A stretch of 64,000 nt of DNA from CAYZJR01 sp964503045. GTDB lineage: Bacteria; Cyanobacteriota; Vampirovibrionia; Obscuribacterales; Obscuribacteraceae. The notes under the pieces are model-generated. The model was not told where the DNA came from. It saw only the letters and a program-made list of their open reading frames with translations, and made no database searches. This document shows, one piece after another, positions 53,906 to 62,748 of the stretch. The position numbers and the translations under genes were made by a program. The stretch covers positions 1 through 64,000 of the forward strand of contig CAZCZI010000007.1 in assembly GCA_964503045.1 (NCBI GenBank), read 5' to 3'. Within the stretch, counting starts at the first letter, position 1. The number at the start of each line of letters is the position of its first letter.

Positions 53906-55159
53906 CTAGTGCATTCCGATATTCTTAGCAAACACGTAAGATAGTCCAAGCAAGAGGGGAATGAGTACGATCCACAGAATAATTTCAGTGCGAGTCATGG
54001 GAATTATGTCGCGGCTCTGCCTCTGCATAGCCTGTGAAACGGTCCCATCACCTCGTAATCCAGGAATTGAAAATATCAACATGAGACCGCCCAGCAGATA
54101 GAGAAAGCCGGATATCGTCGGGTTACTTACAAAGGTAGCACTAACCAGCGAGACAATTCCAAAGAGAACTGTCAGACGTTGCTTGAGAGAATTCAAAATT
54201 CTGCGATGTTTGTCGTGTGCACCGACATGCGTAAGTTGATCGACTTTGCCTTGCTTTAGTTTTTCGAGATCGTCTTGAAATTCAGCCATCGACTGATACC
54301 GGTCGTAGGCATTCTTTGCTAGGGCTTTATCCAATATCGACTGCAGAGCATCCGGAAAATGCAAATTGGGTTGCACCGCGGATAGTGGTAGCGGTTCCTG
54401 CTGCAGATGCATTAATGCCGTGGACAAGGCGGTCTCGCCCATATGCGGCACACGACCTGTCAAAGATTCGTAGAGGACACAGCCAAGTGAGTAAATGTCT
54501 GAACGATGATCGATTTTCGCACCACTGCACTGTTCTGGGCTCATATAGAAGGGGCTGCCAAATATTTCACCTGTCTGGGTTAACGACTTGCCTCCCTCTG
54601 TCGTGAGTTTTGCTATACCGAAATCCACAACCTTTATTCGTTCACTTTGATTTCCTTCTTTCAAGAGCATGATGTTTGCCGGCTTTAAATCGCGATGGAT
54701 AACTCCTTTACCGTGTGCATACGTCAAGGCGTCGGCCACTTTGAGTACCACTTCTAGGCACTCGTCAATCGATAGATGTCCGGCAGTTGAAAGCAAGCTG
54801 GAAAGAGTACTGCCTTCAATGTAATCCATCACGATATAGGGACGGTTGTTATCTGATACTGCGAATTCATGTATGCTTACGATACCCGCATGGTTGAGGG
54901 CGCCAACTGCGCGCGCTTCTTGTTGAAAGCGCAACAAGCTTTGATCGTCACCAGTGTGTGATTCGGGTAGCATTTTGATCGCGACAAGTCGGTTTAAACT
55001 GAGATCTCGCGCCTTGTAGACGATACCCATCCCACCGGTCCCGAGCGTCGAAAGTATTTCGTATTTGCCTTGAAAGAGCGAACCTGGTGCACTCTCCCCT
55101 TTAACAACGAGTTCAGGACTCTTCTCCAACTCTTCTTGTCTTACATGTTCAGAATCCAT
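53906..55159 (-). CDS. Membrane-bound Ser/Thr protein kinase
   Basis: A 417-residue Hanks-type kinase. Residues ~32-295 form the kinase domain: G-T-G-G-M-G-I-V-Y (P-loop), V-A-I-K (ATP Lys), H-R-D-L-K-P-A-N (catalytic loop), V-V-D-F-G-I-A-K (DFG) and S-P-E-Q (activation segment end). The C-terminal ~100 residues hold three membrane segments instead of the usual sensor domain, so no external PASTA or similar domain is present. It should phosphorylate Ser/Thr on cytoplasmic proteins. Single gene, divergent from mqo. Confidence 0.93.
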   Translation of the reverse strand: MDSEHVRQEELEKSPELVVKGESAPGSLFQGKYEILSTLGTGGMGIVYKARDLSLNRLVAIKMLPESHTGDDQSLLRFQQEARAVGALNHAGIVSIHEFAVSDNNRPYIVMDYIEGSTLSSLLSTAGHLSIDECLEVVLKVADALTYAHGKGVIHRDLKPANIMLLKEGNQSERIKVVDFGIAKLTTEGGKSLTQTGEIFGSPFYMSPEQCSGAKIDHRSDIYSLGCVLYESLTGRVPHMGETALSTALMHLQQEPLPLSAVQPNLHFPDALQSILDKALAKNAYDRYQSMAEFQDDLEKLKQGKVDQLTHVGAHDKHRRILNSLKQRLTVLFGIVSLVSATFVSNPTISGFLYLLGGLMLIFSIPGLRGDGTVSQAMQRQSRDIIPMTRTEIILWIVLIPLLLGLSYVFAKNIGMH

Positions 55160-55383
55160 TTTGCTTGCTGTATCGACCTCTTTCAGTGCGAAATGTATGA
55201 GTGAAAATGAACTATCTTAGAATAGACCTTTTTTGAGATGCATACCTACGGGCTTGTCAAGCCACATGCAAAAACGCATTTTCAATGTGATTAAATTGTT
55301 GGGTGCTCTCACTGGACCTTTGGGAGTCATATTCAAACGGTGCTGCGTGTGCATCGAGGCCTATGGAGAATTAGAACGCGACC

Positions 55384-56874
55384 ATGAAGAAGAAAGCCGC
55401 AAGAGAAGTGGACGCTGTCCTCATCGGCGCGGGAATAATGAGCGCTACATTAGCAGTTTTTCTTAAACAGCTCGAGCCCGGAATGAAAGTTGAGATTTTC
55501 GAGACTCTCGAAAAAGCTGCCGAAGAAAGCTCGAATGCTTGGAACAATGCCGGCACCGGTCATGCCGCGCTTTGTGAATTGAACTACACACCGGAGAAGG
55601 ATGGAAAGATAGTTATTTCCAAAGCTCTGGAGGTGAATACCGAGTTTGATGTCTCTCGCCAGTTTTGGGCTTATCTGATATCAACCGGTCAGATAAAGAA
55701 TCCCAGATCGTTTATTCACCCTGTTCCTCACCTTAGCTTTGTCCGCGGTGCTGATGATGTGGCTTATCTCAAGAAGAGATTCGAGGCATTGTCTGGGCAC
55801 CACTGCTATCGAGGAATGGAGTTTTCCACAGACAAAAAGGAAATTGCGGAGTGGGTGCCGCTCGTGATGGAGGGGCGCGACCCAAGTGAGCTAGTGGCGG
55901 CAACGCGCATGATGGGCGGAACAGACGTTGACTATGGCACGCTCACGAACCTTCTTATCGATTCTTGTCGAGATAAAGAAGGATTCGCAGTTCATTATTC
56001 GCATCGAGTTCAGGATCTAAAACGGGATGGTGAACAGTGGAGGGTGAAGATCAAAAATGAAAGGAACGGAGAGCACCAGGAGGTAAAGGCAAAGTTTGTC
56101 TTTATTGGTGCTGGTGGAGGATCGCTCCATTTGTTGGACAAGTCCGATATACCAGAAGCTCGTGGTTATGCCGGTTTTCCGGTGAGTGGGTTGTGGCTTC
56201 GCTCTGATAACCCAAGATTTACTCTGCGTCATCACGCCAAGGTGTATGGGAAAGCAGCTATCGGTTCGCCACCAATGTCGGTGCCTCACCTTGACACTCG
56301 GTATATCGAAGGCAAAGTCTCTCTGCTGTTTGGTCCATTTGCCGGTTTTTCCACCAAGTTTCTCAAACATGGTTCGTTTCTAGATTTATTCGCGTCAATT
56401 GACCCGGACAATATTCTGCCTCTACTTGCGGTGGGGCGCGACAATATGACCTTAACCGAGTATCTGATCGGACAAGTGTTCGAGTCTGAAGACGAACGCA
56501 TGGGAGCGCTTCGCGAGTTTTTTCCGAAGGCCGAGCCACAAGACTGGAAGTTAGCAGTCGCCGGTCAGCGTGTTCAAATTGTAAAAAGAGATCCAAAGCA
56601 GGGGGGCATTTTGCAGTTTGGCACTGAAGTCGTAAGTTCTGCTGATGGCACGCTCTCCTCATTGCTTGGAGCTTCTCCTGGAGCATCCACTGCTGCATGG
56701 ATCATGCTTGAGGTTCTAGCGGATTGCTTTAAGAATCGAATGAACGATGGGTGGTCGAAAAAGCTGAAAGAGATGATACCCTCGTTTGGTGTATCGCTTA
56801 TCGATGATGCTCAGCTGTGCAAAAAGGTTCGCTCGGATACCGCTGCGGTCTTGGGTCTACCTGCTAGCTCCTAA
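55384..56874 (+). CDS. mqo: Malate:quinone oxidoreductase
   Basis: A 496-residue FAD enzyme that oxidises malate to oxaloacetate and passes electrons to quinone at the inner membrane. The length matches the family. Visible marks are the FAD-binding L-I-G-A-G-I-M-S-A-T-L near the start, S-S-N-A-W-N-N-A-G-T-G-H, the Y-G-T-L-T region, F-I-G-A-G-G-G-S-L-H-L-L, G-P-F-A-G-F-S-T-K-F-L and the closing S-P-G-A-S-T-A. It can replace or complement NAD malate dehydrogenase in the TCA cycle. Single gene with a weak ribosome binding site. Confidence 0.95.
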   Translation: MKKKAAREVDAVLIGAGIMSATLAVFLKQLEPGMKVEIFETLEKAAEESSNAWNNAGTGHAALCELNYTPEKDGKIVISKALEVNTEFDVSRQFWAYLISTGQIKNPRSFIHPVPHLSFVRGADDVAYLKKRFEALSGHHCYRGMEFSTDKKEIAEWVPLVMEGRDPSELVAATRMMGGTDVDYGTLTNLLIDSCRDKEGFAVHYSHRVQDLKRDGEQWRVKIKNERNGEHQEVKAKFVFIGAGGGSLHLLDKSDIPEARGYAGFPVSGLWLRSDNPRFTLRHHAKVYGKAAIGSPPMSVPHLDTRYIEGKVSLLFGPFAGFSTKFLKHGSFLDLFASIDPDNILPLLAVGRDNMTLTEYLIGQVFESEDERMGALREFFPKAEPQDWKLAVAGQRVQIVKRDPKQGGILQFGTEVVSSADGTLSSLLGASPGASTAAWIMLEVLADCFKNRMNDGWSKKLKEMIPSFGVSLIDDAQLCKKVRSDTAAVLGLPASS

Positions 56875-56891
56875 GAAGAAACGAAATGGCG

Positions 56892-57287
56892 TCAATCTTC
56901 AGTCCAGAGATACTTCTTCAGATCGATACTCTCGTCGTCCCTAAACCGCACGCCTTCCTGCTCTAGCAATAGTCTTTGGCGATTCACCGGGCGCCCGTCG
57001 GATGAGACCATTCCGGTTTCTAATTGAGTGCTCAGCTTCCCTTTCGAGTTGATGACCCGGTGCCATGGAACGGTGCTCGAATTGTATTTATCTCCATTTT
57101 TTGCGTTTGCGTTGCCTAGGGCGTTCATCGCCCAGCCCACAGCCGCGGCACTCAGTCTTTTATTCATCCGTTTCGAGACCAAGCCGTAGGTATAAACCTT
57201 TCCATGGGGAATCATTTTCACGATTTCGTAGACTTGCTCAAACGGATTGAGTGTTTTCGGCTTTTCCTGTTTGGTCTTACTTTTCAT
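56892..57287 (-). CDS. Alkyltransferase-like (ATL) DNA repair protein
   Basis: About 131 residues from ATG 57287 (57299 also possible). It is the DNA-binding domain of the MGMT/Ogt family: V-Y-E-I-V-K-M-I-P-H-G-K-V-Y-T-Y-G, A-A-A-V-G-W-A-M and the active-site region V-P-W-H-R-V-I. The alkyl-accepting Cys of P-C-H-R is Trp, which defines ATL proteins. They bind O6-alkylguanine and hand it to nucleotide excision repair without repairing it themselves. Convergent with mqo by 17 bases. Confidence 0.92.
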   Translation of the reverse strand: MKSKTKQEKPKTLNPFEQVYEIVKMIPHGKVYTYGLVSKRMNKRLSAAAVGWAMNALGNANAKNGDKYNSSTVPWHRVINSKGKLSTQLETGMVSSDGRPVNRQRLLLEQEGVRFRDDESIDLKKYLWTED

Positions 57288-57378
57288 CTTCAAACGCAAC
57301 GCCTGATGTTTCAGTCATTATCGGGTTCGCACTAATGTTTCGCAAGTCGCTCCAGGGTTCTGTCTGTATAATTTTGGG

Positions 57379-58614
57379 ATGGAAATCTCAAATTCCGAAA
57401 GTTGTCAACTGTGTTTCCGCCCAATGGCAGAGGCGGGAGCGCCGCTGCAAACACAGTGGATATCGGTGTGCCGGTGTAATCGCCCATACTCGCCGGGGTC
57501 TCAATTCTCGATTGATGTTTGCGCGAATTGCAAGAGGAGAGTGGCAACCGGAGCCACTACTAAGATTATCGACCTGTGCTCGTGCGAAACGCCAAATCCA
57601 AAGAAAATTCCAACGCACATCAAGCAGAATGAGAAGGATTCGGTTACGCTTGATTTGGCTTCAATTGGAATGGCCCCAGAAGGCTTTCCATTGGAGAAAT
57701 ACACTCCGATTGGCATTCTGGGCGAGTCAACGAGAGCCAATGTCATTCTCGCCCGAGACAGACAGCGCGGAATCAAGGTTGCCGTAAAGTGTTTCAAAAA
57801 GATGGCGCCTTCGCTTCAATCGGCGTTCGAGAGTGATGCAAGAAAAAACAAGCAGCTCACTCATACCAATATTGTCAAACTTATCGATTTTGGTTTTACT
57901 CAAAGTAAGGCACCGTATTTGGTGAGCGAGTACAAAGATGCTTTTAATTTGGAACAAAATTTGGCATTGCACGGAACACCCAGCCATGATGTAGCAGTGA
58001 AGATTTTGATCAGTGTCTGTGAGGCATTGATTTACGCTCAGACTCAAAGTGTGATGCACCGAGACCTAAGACCCGGCAACATATTTTTCGTTGACGACAT
58101 GAATTCGGAGGTGTCAATTTTAGTTGGCGATTTTGCATTGCCGAAAGTTAAAGCGAGCGAGGAATTGACTGACATCCGTGATGCGTTGTACATGTCTGCC
58201 GATGAAGCACGTGGCTTAGATTTCAATGAGAAATCTGAAGTTTACACGATAGGATGCGTCGGATACGCCTTGCTTACAGGGAAACCCCCATTTGAGGAAA
58301 ACACTGTCCGTGAGCTCAAAAACGTGCATGGTTTGAAATTGTGGAAGAGAATTTCGGACGTCAAATTCGATAACAGCAGACCCAAAGATCTCGAAGAAGT
58401 AATCGAGCGGTGTCTGGAAAAAGATCCCAATGTTCGGTTTGAATCAGTTGCAAAATTGATGGAACGATTGGAAGTATTTCCTCGAAGAGTGCAGATGAGG
58501 ATAGCTGCAGTGCAAGCAGCTAAAAGGAGAGTAAAATTGGTTCGGATTGCGGTCGCCGGACTGGTGGTCACGGCGATATGTGCTGTGGGTTACATCGTCA
58601 CTGCGGGACACTAA
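57379..58614 (+). CDS. Atypical Ser/Thr kinase-like protein with Cys-rich N-terminus
   Basis: A 411-residue protein. Residues 1-75 hold four Cys pairs (C-Q-L-C, C-R-C, C-A-N-C, C-S-C) like a double zinc ribbon. The kinase domain (~residues 105-365) keeps the ATP Lys (V-A-V-K) and the HRD Asp, but the catalytic loop is H-R-D-L-R-P-G-N, with Arg for Lys. DFG is D-F-A, and the Gly-rich loop is degraded (G-I-L-G-E-S-T). One membrane segment lies at the C-terminus (V-A-G-L-V-V-T-A-I-C-A-V). It may be a weak kinase or pseudokinase scaffold anchored in the membrane. It is followed 12 bases later by the B3/4-domain gene. Confidence 0.8.
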   Translation: MEISNSESCQLCFRPMAEAGAPLQTQWISVCRCNRPYSPGSQFSIDVCANCKRRVATGATTKIIDLCSCETPNPKKIPTHIKQNEKDSVTLDLASIGMAPEGFPLEKYTPIGILGESTRANVILARDRQRGIKVAVKCFKKMAPSLQSAFESDARKNKQLTHTNIVKLIDFGFTQSKAPYLVSEYKDAFNLEQNLALHGTPSHDVAVKILISVCEALIYAQTQSVMHRDLRPGNIFFVDDMNSEVSILVGDFALPKVKASEELTDIRDALYMSADEARGLDFNEKSEVYTIGCVGYALLTGKPPFEENTVRELKNVHGLKLWKRISDVKFDNSRPKDLEEVIERCLEKDPNVRFESVAKLMERLEVFPRRVQMRIAAVQAAKRRVKLVRIAVAGLVVTAICAVGYIVTAGH

Positions 58615-58626
58615 TGGAGCGAAATT

Positions 58627-59277
58627 GTGCAAGTAAATAATCAGTTGCAAGATCGTGGACTATTGGCGGCAGTTGTTGTTGCTCGTGGAGTGGTGGTAGA
58701 AGCAACCAGTGAGAAACTAAAGGCGTTGTTGGATCACCTTGTTGATCAACGAAAAAATCAGGAGTTTCCTTCGGAAGTAAAAGAAGCTGTGCGCAACTTG
58801 TTGAAGAGTGGTGGATTCAAGCCCAGCGGACGTAACAAACCTGCAAGTGAGTACCTTGCGCAAGCTGCTCGGGAAGGGCGTTTTCCTACGATCAACAATC
58901 TGGTTGATATCAACAACTATGTATCACTTAGCACAGGGCTTCCGATTAGTCTGCTCAATGCCGACGAGGTTGGGGATACTCTATCGTTGCGATTTGGCAA
59001 AGAGGGAGAGAAGTACATCTTCAACTCCGCAGGGCAAGAAATCGACTTGGAAGGGCTAATTTGTAGCTGTTGTGCATCGACTGATACGCCACTGGGAAAT
59101 CCAGTCAAGGACTCAATTACAGGAAAGATCAAGGAAAGCAGCAGCAACGTAGTGGGCGTCATCTATTCGCCAAACAATGGTGCTTTGTCTGAAGTCGCTA
59201 AGGCTCATTTGAAAGTCTTTGCAGAGCTGTTGCAGTCTGAAGGGCGGGCCAAAGAAGTCGAAACTCTACTTGCTTGA
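58627..59277 (+). CDS. B3/4 tRNA-binding-domain protein
   Basis: A 216-residue protein starting at GTG 58627, with GGAG eight bases upstream. The pattern K-P-S-G-R-N-K-P-A-S-E-Y-L, F-P-T-I-N-N-L-V-D-I-N-N, S-L-S-T-G-L-P-I and S-S-N-V-V-G-V-I-Y is that of the B3/4 domain of phenylalanyl-tRNA synthetase beta chain, found alone in COG3382 proteins. Such stand-alone forms are thought to edit or trap mischarged tRNA or amino acids. The link with the kinase-like gene upstream suggests one transcript. Confidence 0.88.
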   Translation: MQVNNQLQDRGLLAAVVVARGVVVEATSEKLKALLDHLVDQRKNQEFPSEVKEAVRNLLKSGGFKPSGRNKPASEYLAQAAREGRFPTINNLVDINNYVSLSTGLPISLLNADEVGDTLSLRFGKEGEKYIFNSAGQEIDLEGLICSCCASTDTPLGNPVKDSITGKIKESSSNVVGVIYSPNNGALSEVAKAHLKVFAELLQSEGRAKEVETLLA

Positions 59278-59345
59278 TCATGAATGCACCGACGTGAGCT
59301 GTCGTTCGCGATACAATTATTGGGCACTCTTTCCGAGGACAAAAT

Positions 59346-59870
59346 ATGCGCACTTTGCTCATTGCTGCAGTTACTTTCTGCACGTTCATGTTTCAACCCG
59401 TCGGATGTTTTGCCAAAGGTGACACCTTCGGGTTATCTGCCGACATTTCTGGAAATGTCAGAAATGTTGCCGCAAACAAGCCTGCATCTGTGTCAATGAC
59501 AATTATTCGTGACGAGAGCGGTGAATGGCGAGCAAAGGGAGAATATGACAACAAGAGATTGTTTGGCAGATTTGACGTGCTGGGTCGTACGGTGCATGTA
59601 GGCAACGATCACGTGGCAGTTCAGTTCAAGGGGGAAATCACGATCGGACCGGAAGGCGGTTGGGATCGCGTGATAAAGGCTCCGTATGTTATGACAATTT
59701 GCCTGCGCGGCGATGATGCTGATGGTGTCTATGACATTGGTGAGATGGACGGTTACGACTACCACCAATATGGCACGATGGTGCTGTCTTCAAGCAAAGA
59801 GCTGTTGAAGGCAGAAATCGATAGCAAGGCTCAGCGTGAAAGCAAGACTCAGAGCGAAAGCAGCCACTGA
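59346..59870 (+). CDS. Exported hypothetical protein
   Basis: A 174-residue protein with a Sec signal (residues 1-23, ending C-F-A-K). The mature part is strand-rich (residues ~25-150), compatible with a small beta barrel or lipocalin-like fold, and ends in a charged Ser/Gln/Lys tail. No family recognised. Its last 22 bases overlap the convergent hydrolase gene. Confidence 0.7.
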   Translation: MRTLLIAAVTFCTFMFQPVGCFAKGDTFGLSADISGNVRNVAANKPASVSMTIIRDESGEWRAKGEYDNKRLFGRFDVLGRTVHVGNDHVAVQFKGEITIGPEGGWDRVIKAPYVMTICLRGDDADGVYDIGEMDGYDYHQYGTMVLSSSKELLKAEIDSKAQRESKTQSESSH

Positions 59871-60559
59871 AATAAGCCATCTTCCTCAAGAGCCATTGTT
59901 AACGTATCGTGGTCCGCGCCGTCGTATTCCGTTATTTTCGGCTTGGCACCGAGGCTGTGCAAATCGCTGACTAAACTTCTCGTGTCTTCAATTGGGCATG
60001 GCTCATCTGCTGTTCCTTGAAGAAACCAGATAGGAACATCTTTTATATGCTCGGCAATCTTTTGGGTTCTGTTTGTGGCAACGAACATTGAATTGAAGAG
60101 TTCTACGTCTTCTGCGGGTAGTCCTGGTGGTAGATTCTGTCCCATCCATGTGATACCAGGGGCGATGCACACAATGCCACCTACGTGTTGTGGATGTTTC
60201 GCGCCAAGCCACAAATTGCTTGAACCTCCCATCGAGTACCCTACGAGGAAAATTCTGTCAGTTGCAACTCCGAATTCCTTGCCGACTGCAGAAACGCAAT
60301 TGAAAACTCGTTTCTCCATGTCTCCATAAAAGGCTCTGTGCTCATAGTCGCATTGAGGAAAAATGATCGCCGCTGGCAACTGTAGGTTTTCGAAGACGTG
60401 CGCGTTTCCCGTTAGTGGAAGCCCCGGGTCCTGCCCGCGCTCTCCAAAGCCGTGCAGAAATACCACTACGGGTGTGTCAGATGTTGGTTTGAAGTCATTC
60501 GGAACAAATGCTGCAAACTCGAACTCGGTTGCTCCGTCGCGTAGAAGTTGAAAGGGCAT
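59849..60559 (-). CDS. Alpha/beta hydrolase, esterase or carboxylesterase type
   Basis: A 236-residue cytoplasmic enzyme. V-V-V-F-L-H-G-F-G-E-R-G marks the oxyanion region, V-G-Y-S-M-G-G-S the nucleophile Ser, G-T-A-D-E-P-C the acid Asp and D-G-A-D-H-D-T the His. The layout resembles PHB depolymerase/phospholipase-like esterases (COG4099). Substrate unknown. It overlaps the end of the opposite gene by 22 bases, which is unusual but seen elsewhere in this window. Confidence 0.85.
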   Translation of the reverse strand: MPFQLLRDGATEFEFAAFVPNDFKPTSDTPVVVFLHGFGERGQDPGLPLTGNAHVFENLQLPAAIIFPQCDYEHRAFYGDMEKRVFNCVSAVGKEFGVATDRIFLVGYSMGGSSNLWLGAKHPQHVGGIVCIAPGITWMGQNLPPGLPAEDVELFNSMFVATNRTQKIAEHIKDVPIWFLQGTADEPCPIEDTRSLVSDLHSLGAKPKITEYDGADHDTLTMALEEDGLFQWLLSL

Positions 60560-60609
60560 TTTGGGTTTCCTTAAGGTCTCGACTTTAGATTCTAACCAAT
60601 TTTTTGAGG

Positions 60610-60753
60610 TTAGGTACTCATGTCGACTTCGTCCCAGGTCTTATCCGTAAGACAGAAGGAAAGACCCTGGCGTCTTTCGATGATTACTCCGCCATTTAAC
60701 ACTGGATCGAATCCCTGCAGTATTCTGACTGAATCATAAATGATCTCGTCAAA
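60610..60753 (-). other. Short protein-like open frame without usual start
   Basis: A 47-codon minus-strand frame reads D-S-V-R-I-L-Q-G-F-D-P-V-L-N-G-G and then V-I-I-E-R-R-Q-G-L-S-F-C-L-T-D-K, ending M-S-T at TAA 60610. It looks like real protein, but a TAA lies just upstream and only ATC or ATT could serve as start. It may be a small gene with a rare start or the fragment of a lost gene. The rest of the gap (60560-60826) holds nothing I can support. Confidence 0.3.
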
Positions 60754-60826
60754 TTATTGTCAATATCGCGGTATGCTAGTCACTAACTTTTGTCCCCATA
60801 ATTACTGCACTGCAAGAGGAAGAGAT

Positions 60827-61054
60827 ATGCCTCACATCATTGTGAAACTTTGGCCCGGAAAATCAGAGGAACAGAAGAGACTTTTTGCCGAGCGCATTGT
60901 CAGCGCCGGAGTGGAGCTTTTAGGAAAGGACGAAGGCGCCTTTTCCGTTGCCATGGAAGAGATTAGCCCGAATGATTGGGCTGAGGCGGTTTATAGACCG
61001 GAGATCGTGCCTAACATGGACAAGCTGTACAAAAAACCTGGATACAAGATGTAA
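60827..61054 (+). CDS. Tautomerase (4-oxalocrotonate tautomerase family)
   Basis: A 75-residue protein from ATG 60827, placing Pro directly after Met (M-P-H-I-I-V-K-L-W-P-G), as required for the catalytic N-terminal Pro. AGAGGAAGAG precedes it. The rest (I-V-S-A-G-V-E-L-L-G, then V-A-M-E-E-I-S-P-N-D-W-A-E) matches PptA-like tautomerases. It probably works as a small oligomer. The natural substrate is unknown. The methyltransferase gene begins four bases after its stop. Confidence 0.88.
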   Translation: MPHIIVKLWPGKSEEQKRLFAERIVSAGVELLGKDEGAFSVAMEEISPNDWAEAVYRPEIVPNMDKLYKKPGYKM

Positions 61055-61058
61055 ACCG

Positions 61059-61769
61059 ATGGTGAAAGACATCAAGCTATCACGCACTGCAGGAGTCGAG
61101 TTGCAATCTACCGACGTTCAAGGAGTTTGCCGAGCGACGGTAACTGATCATGAGAAACGCTTTGACTTGACATGGGATCGATTTGCTCGACTTCATCGAA
61201 CAGCTGAAGCTGTAAGAAACAGAGTCAAAATCTCTAACCGCATCATCGATGTTGGTGGTTTCGACGGTGCACTCGCAATGTTCCTTCCAGATCATCAAAT
61301 TGAAGTGATTGATCCGATCACAACTGGTGGTACCGGACTTGGTATCGCCCCGAATTCATATGATGTTGTGATTTCTATCGATGCATTGGAACACGTCACT
61401 CCCGAAGATCGAAACTCCTTTTTGAATCGACTTGGCGATGCTGCAGTTCATTGGCTCTTTATTAACTACCCTTCGATGCACACTGCTGCTGCACAAAAGT
61501 TGCTTATGGAGTTAACGGACAATCCGTTAATTCGAGAGCATGTTGAGTGGGCGCTCCCTGATGCGGGCGAGGTGAAGAAAGTCCTCGAGACCGCCGGCTT
61601 CAGTGTGGAAGTTCAACATCATTCCAGCGTATCGCAATGGATTTCGCAGTATCTGCTACAAACTTTCGCCCCGGATGTGGCGCAAAAAGCAAATAAGTTC
61701 CTCCTGGAAAATCACCTGGAAGAGCCTACAGGCAAGCATCTCTATGACTTACTGATTGGTCGCCGATGA
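61059..61769 (+). CDS. Class I SAM-dependent methyltransferase
   Basis: A 236-residue protein from ATG 61059. Motif I is weak but visible (I-I-D-V-G-G-F-D-G-A-L-A), followed by I-E-V-I-D-P-I and D-V-V-I-S-I-D-A-L-E-H-V, the D-A-L-E-H motif typical of class I enzymes. The C-terminal half contains a helical region likely for substrate binding. Coupled to the tautomerase (four-base gap). Substrate not predictable. Confidence 0.8.
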   Translation: MVKDIKLSRTAGVELQSTDVQGVCRATVTDHEKRFDLTWDRFARLHRTAEAVRNRVKISNRIIDVGGFDGALAMFLPDHQIEVIDPITTGGTGLGIAPNSYDVVISIDALEHVTPEDRNSFLNRLGDAAVHWLFINYPSMHTAAAQKLLMELTDNPLIREHVEWALPDAGEVKKVLETAGFSVEVQHHSSVSQWISQYLLQTFAPDVAQKANKFLLENHLEEPTGKHLYDLLIGRR

Positions 61770-61881
61770 TGAGAGATTGCAAAGACTTGCTTAGTATCCT
61801 GGCGGAATGGCGTTGAATTGCATTAATGTATATGCGATATAGCAGTTGCCGGTTTCCCGACCGGTTTTAAGGAGCAAGCTT

Positions 61882-62745
61882 ATGCGTCATCCTGACGTTC
61901 CTGAATCTCTGGACAGCTGGTGGATTCTTCACCGCATGTATTCGTTCGATCGCCGCGCGTGGGACCAATTGTCGCGGCAGGAACAATCTGAGATTACCGG
62001 CGAGGCCGTGTCGGCCCTGGAGTCTTTGAAGAAGTCGGAAGATACAGATGTCGGGCTGGCGCAGATGGTCGGACATAAGGCCGATTTCATGTTGACGCAC
62101 TACAGCAAGAACTACGACGGGTTAGCGCATGCGCAGACCATAGTTGACAAGTTGCGACTGGCAAATTATCTGCGTCCGCTAGGTTCGTATGTTTCGATTT
62201 TGGAGTTGGGTTTGTATGACGCGACTGCCAAGATTCACGCCACGCTAGCCGAGCGCAACCTCAAACCAGGCTCCCAAGAGTTCAACCAAGCATTTGATGA
62301 ACTGCTCGAAGCACAAAAGACTGTTCCTCACCATGCCGGCAGATTGTGGGCTCGCATTCCGCAACGTCGCTATGTTTGCTTCTATCCGATGGACAAGAAA
62401 CGTGGCGAGGACGTGAATTGGTACATGCTTCCTTACACCGAGCGTCAGAAGTTGATGTTGGACCATGGCAAGATTGGTCGTACATTCCATGGTCTCGTGA
62501 CGCAGGTAATCTCTGGTTCTATCGGTTTCGATAACTACGAGTGGGGCGTGGATCTTTACGCCGATGACCCGCTGGTATTTAAGAAGCTCATCTATGAAAT
62601 GCGCTTTGACGAAGCTAGTGCAAAATATGGTGACTTCGGCGATTTCTATTCCGGCGTGCAATTCTCGCTCGACGAATTGTCCGTTTATTTGGATGGAACA
62701 GTGGTGCCGCAATTGAATGTTCGGCAGCCAGTGGAAGCTCGATAA
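61882..62745 (+). CDS. chdC: Coproheme decarboxylase-like protein (ChdC/HemQ family)
   Basis: A 287-residue protein of the chlorite dismutase superfamily, starting at ATG 61882 with AAGGAG upstream. The C-terminal ferredoxin-like half carries Y-P-M-D-K-K-R, N-W-Y-M-L-P, L-M-L-D-H-G-K-I-G-R, T-F-H-G with the likely proximal His, and D-N-Y-E-W-G-V-D-L-Y-A-D-D-P. ChdC turns coproheme into heme b in the coproporphyrin-dependent pathway used by Gram-positive and some deep-branching bacteria. The Tyr in W-Y-M-L is at the position of the catalytic radical Tyr. No other heme genes are in the window. Confidence 0.88.
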   Translation: MRHPDVPESLDSWWILHRMYSFDRRAWDQLSRQEQSEITGEAVSALESLKKSEDTDVGLAQMVGHKADFMLTHYSKNYDGLAHAQTIVDKLRLANYLRPLGSYVSILELGLYDATAKIHATLAERNLKPGSQEFNQAFDELLEAQKTVPHHAGRLWARIPQRRYVCFYPMDKKRGEDVNWYMLPYTERQKLMLDHGKIGRTFHGLVTQVISGSIGFDNYEWGVDLYADDPLVFKKLIYEMRFDEASAKYGDFGDFYSGVQFSLDELSVYLDGTVVPQLNVRQPVEAR

Positions 62746-62748
62746 TAG

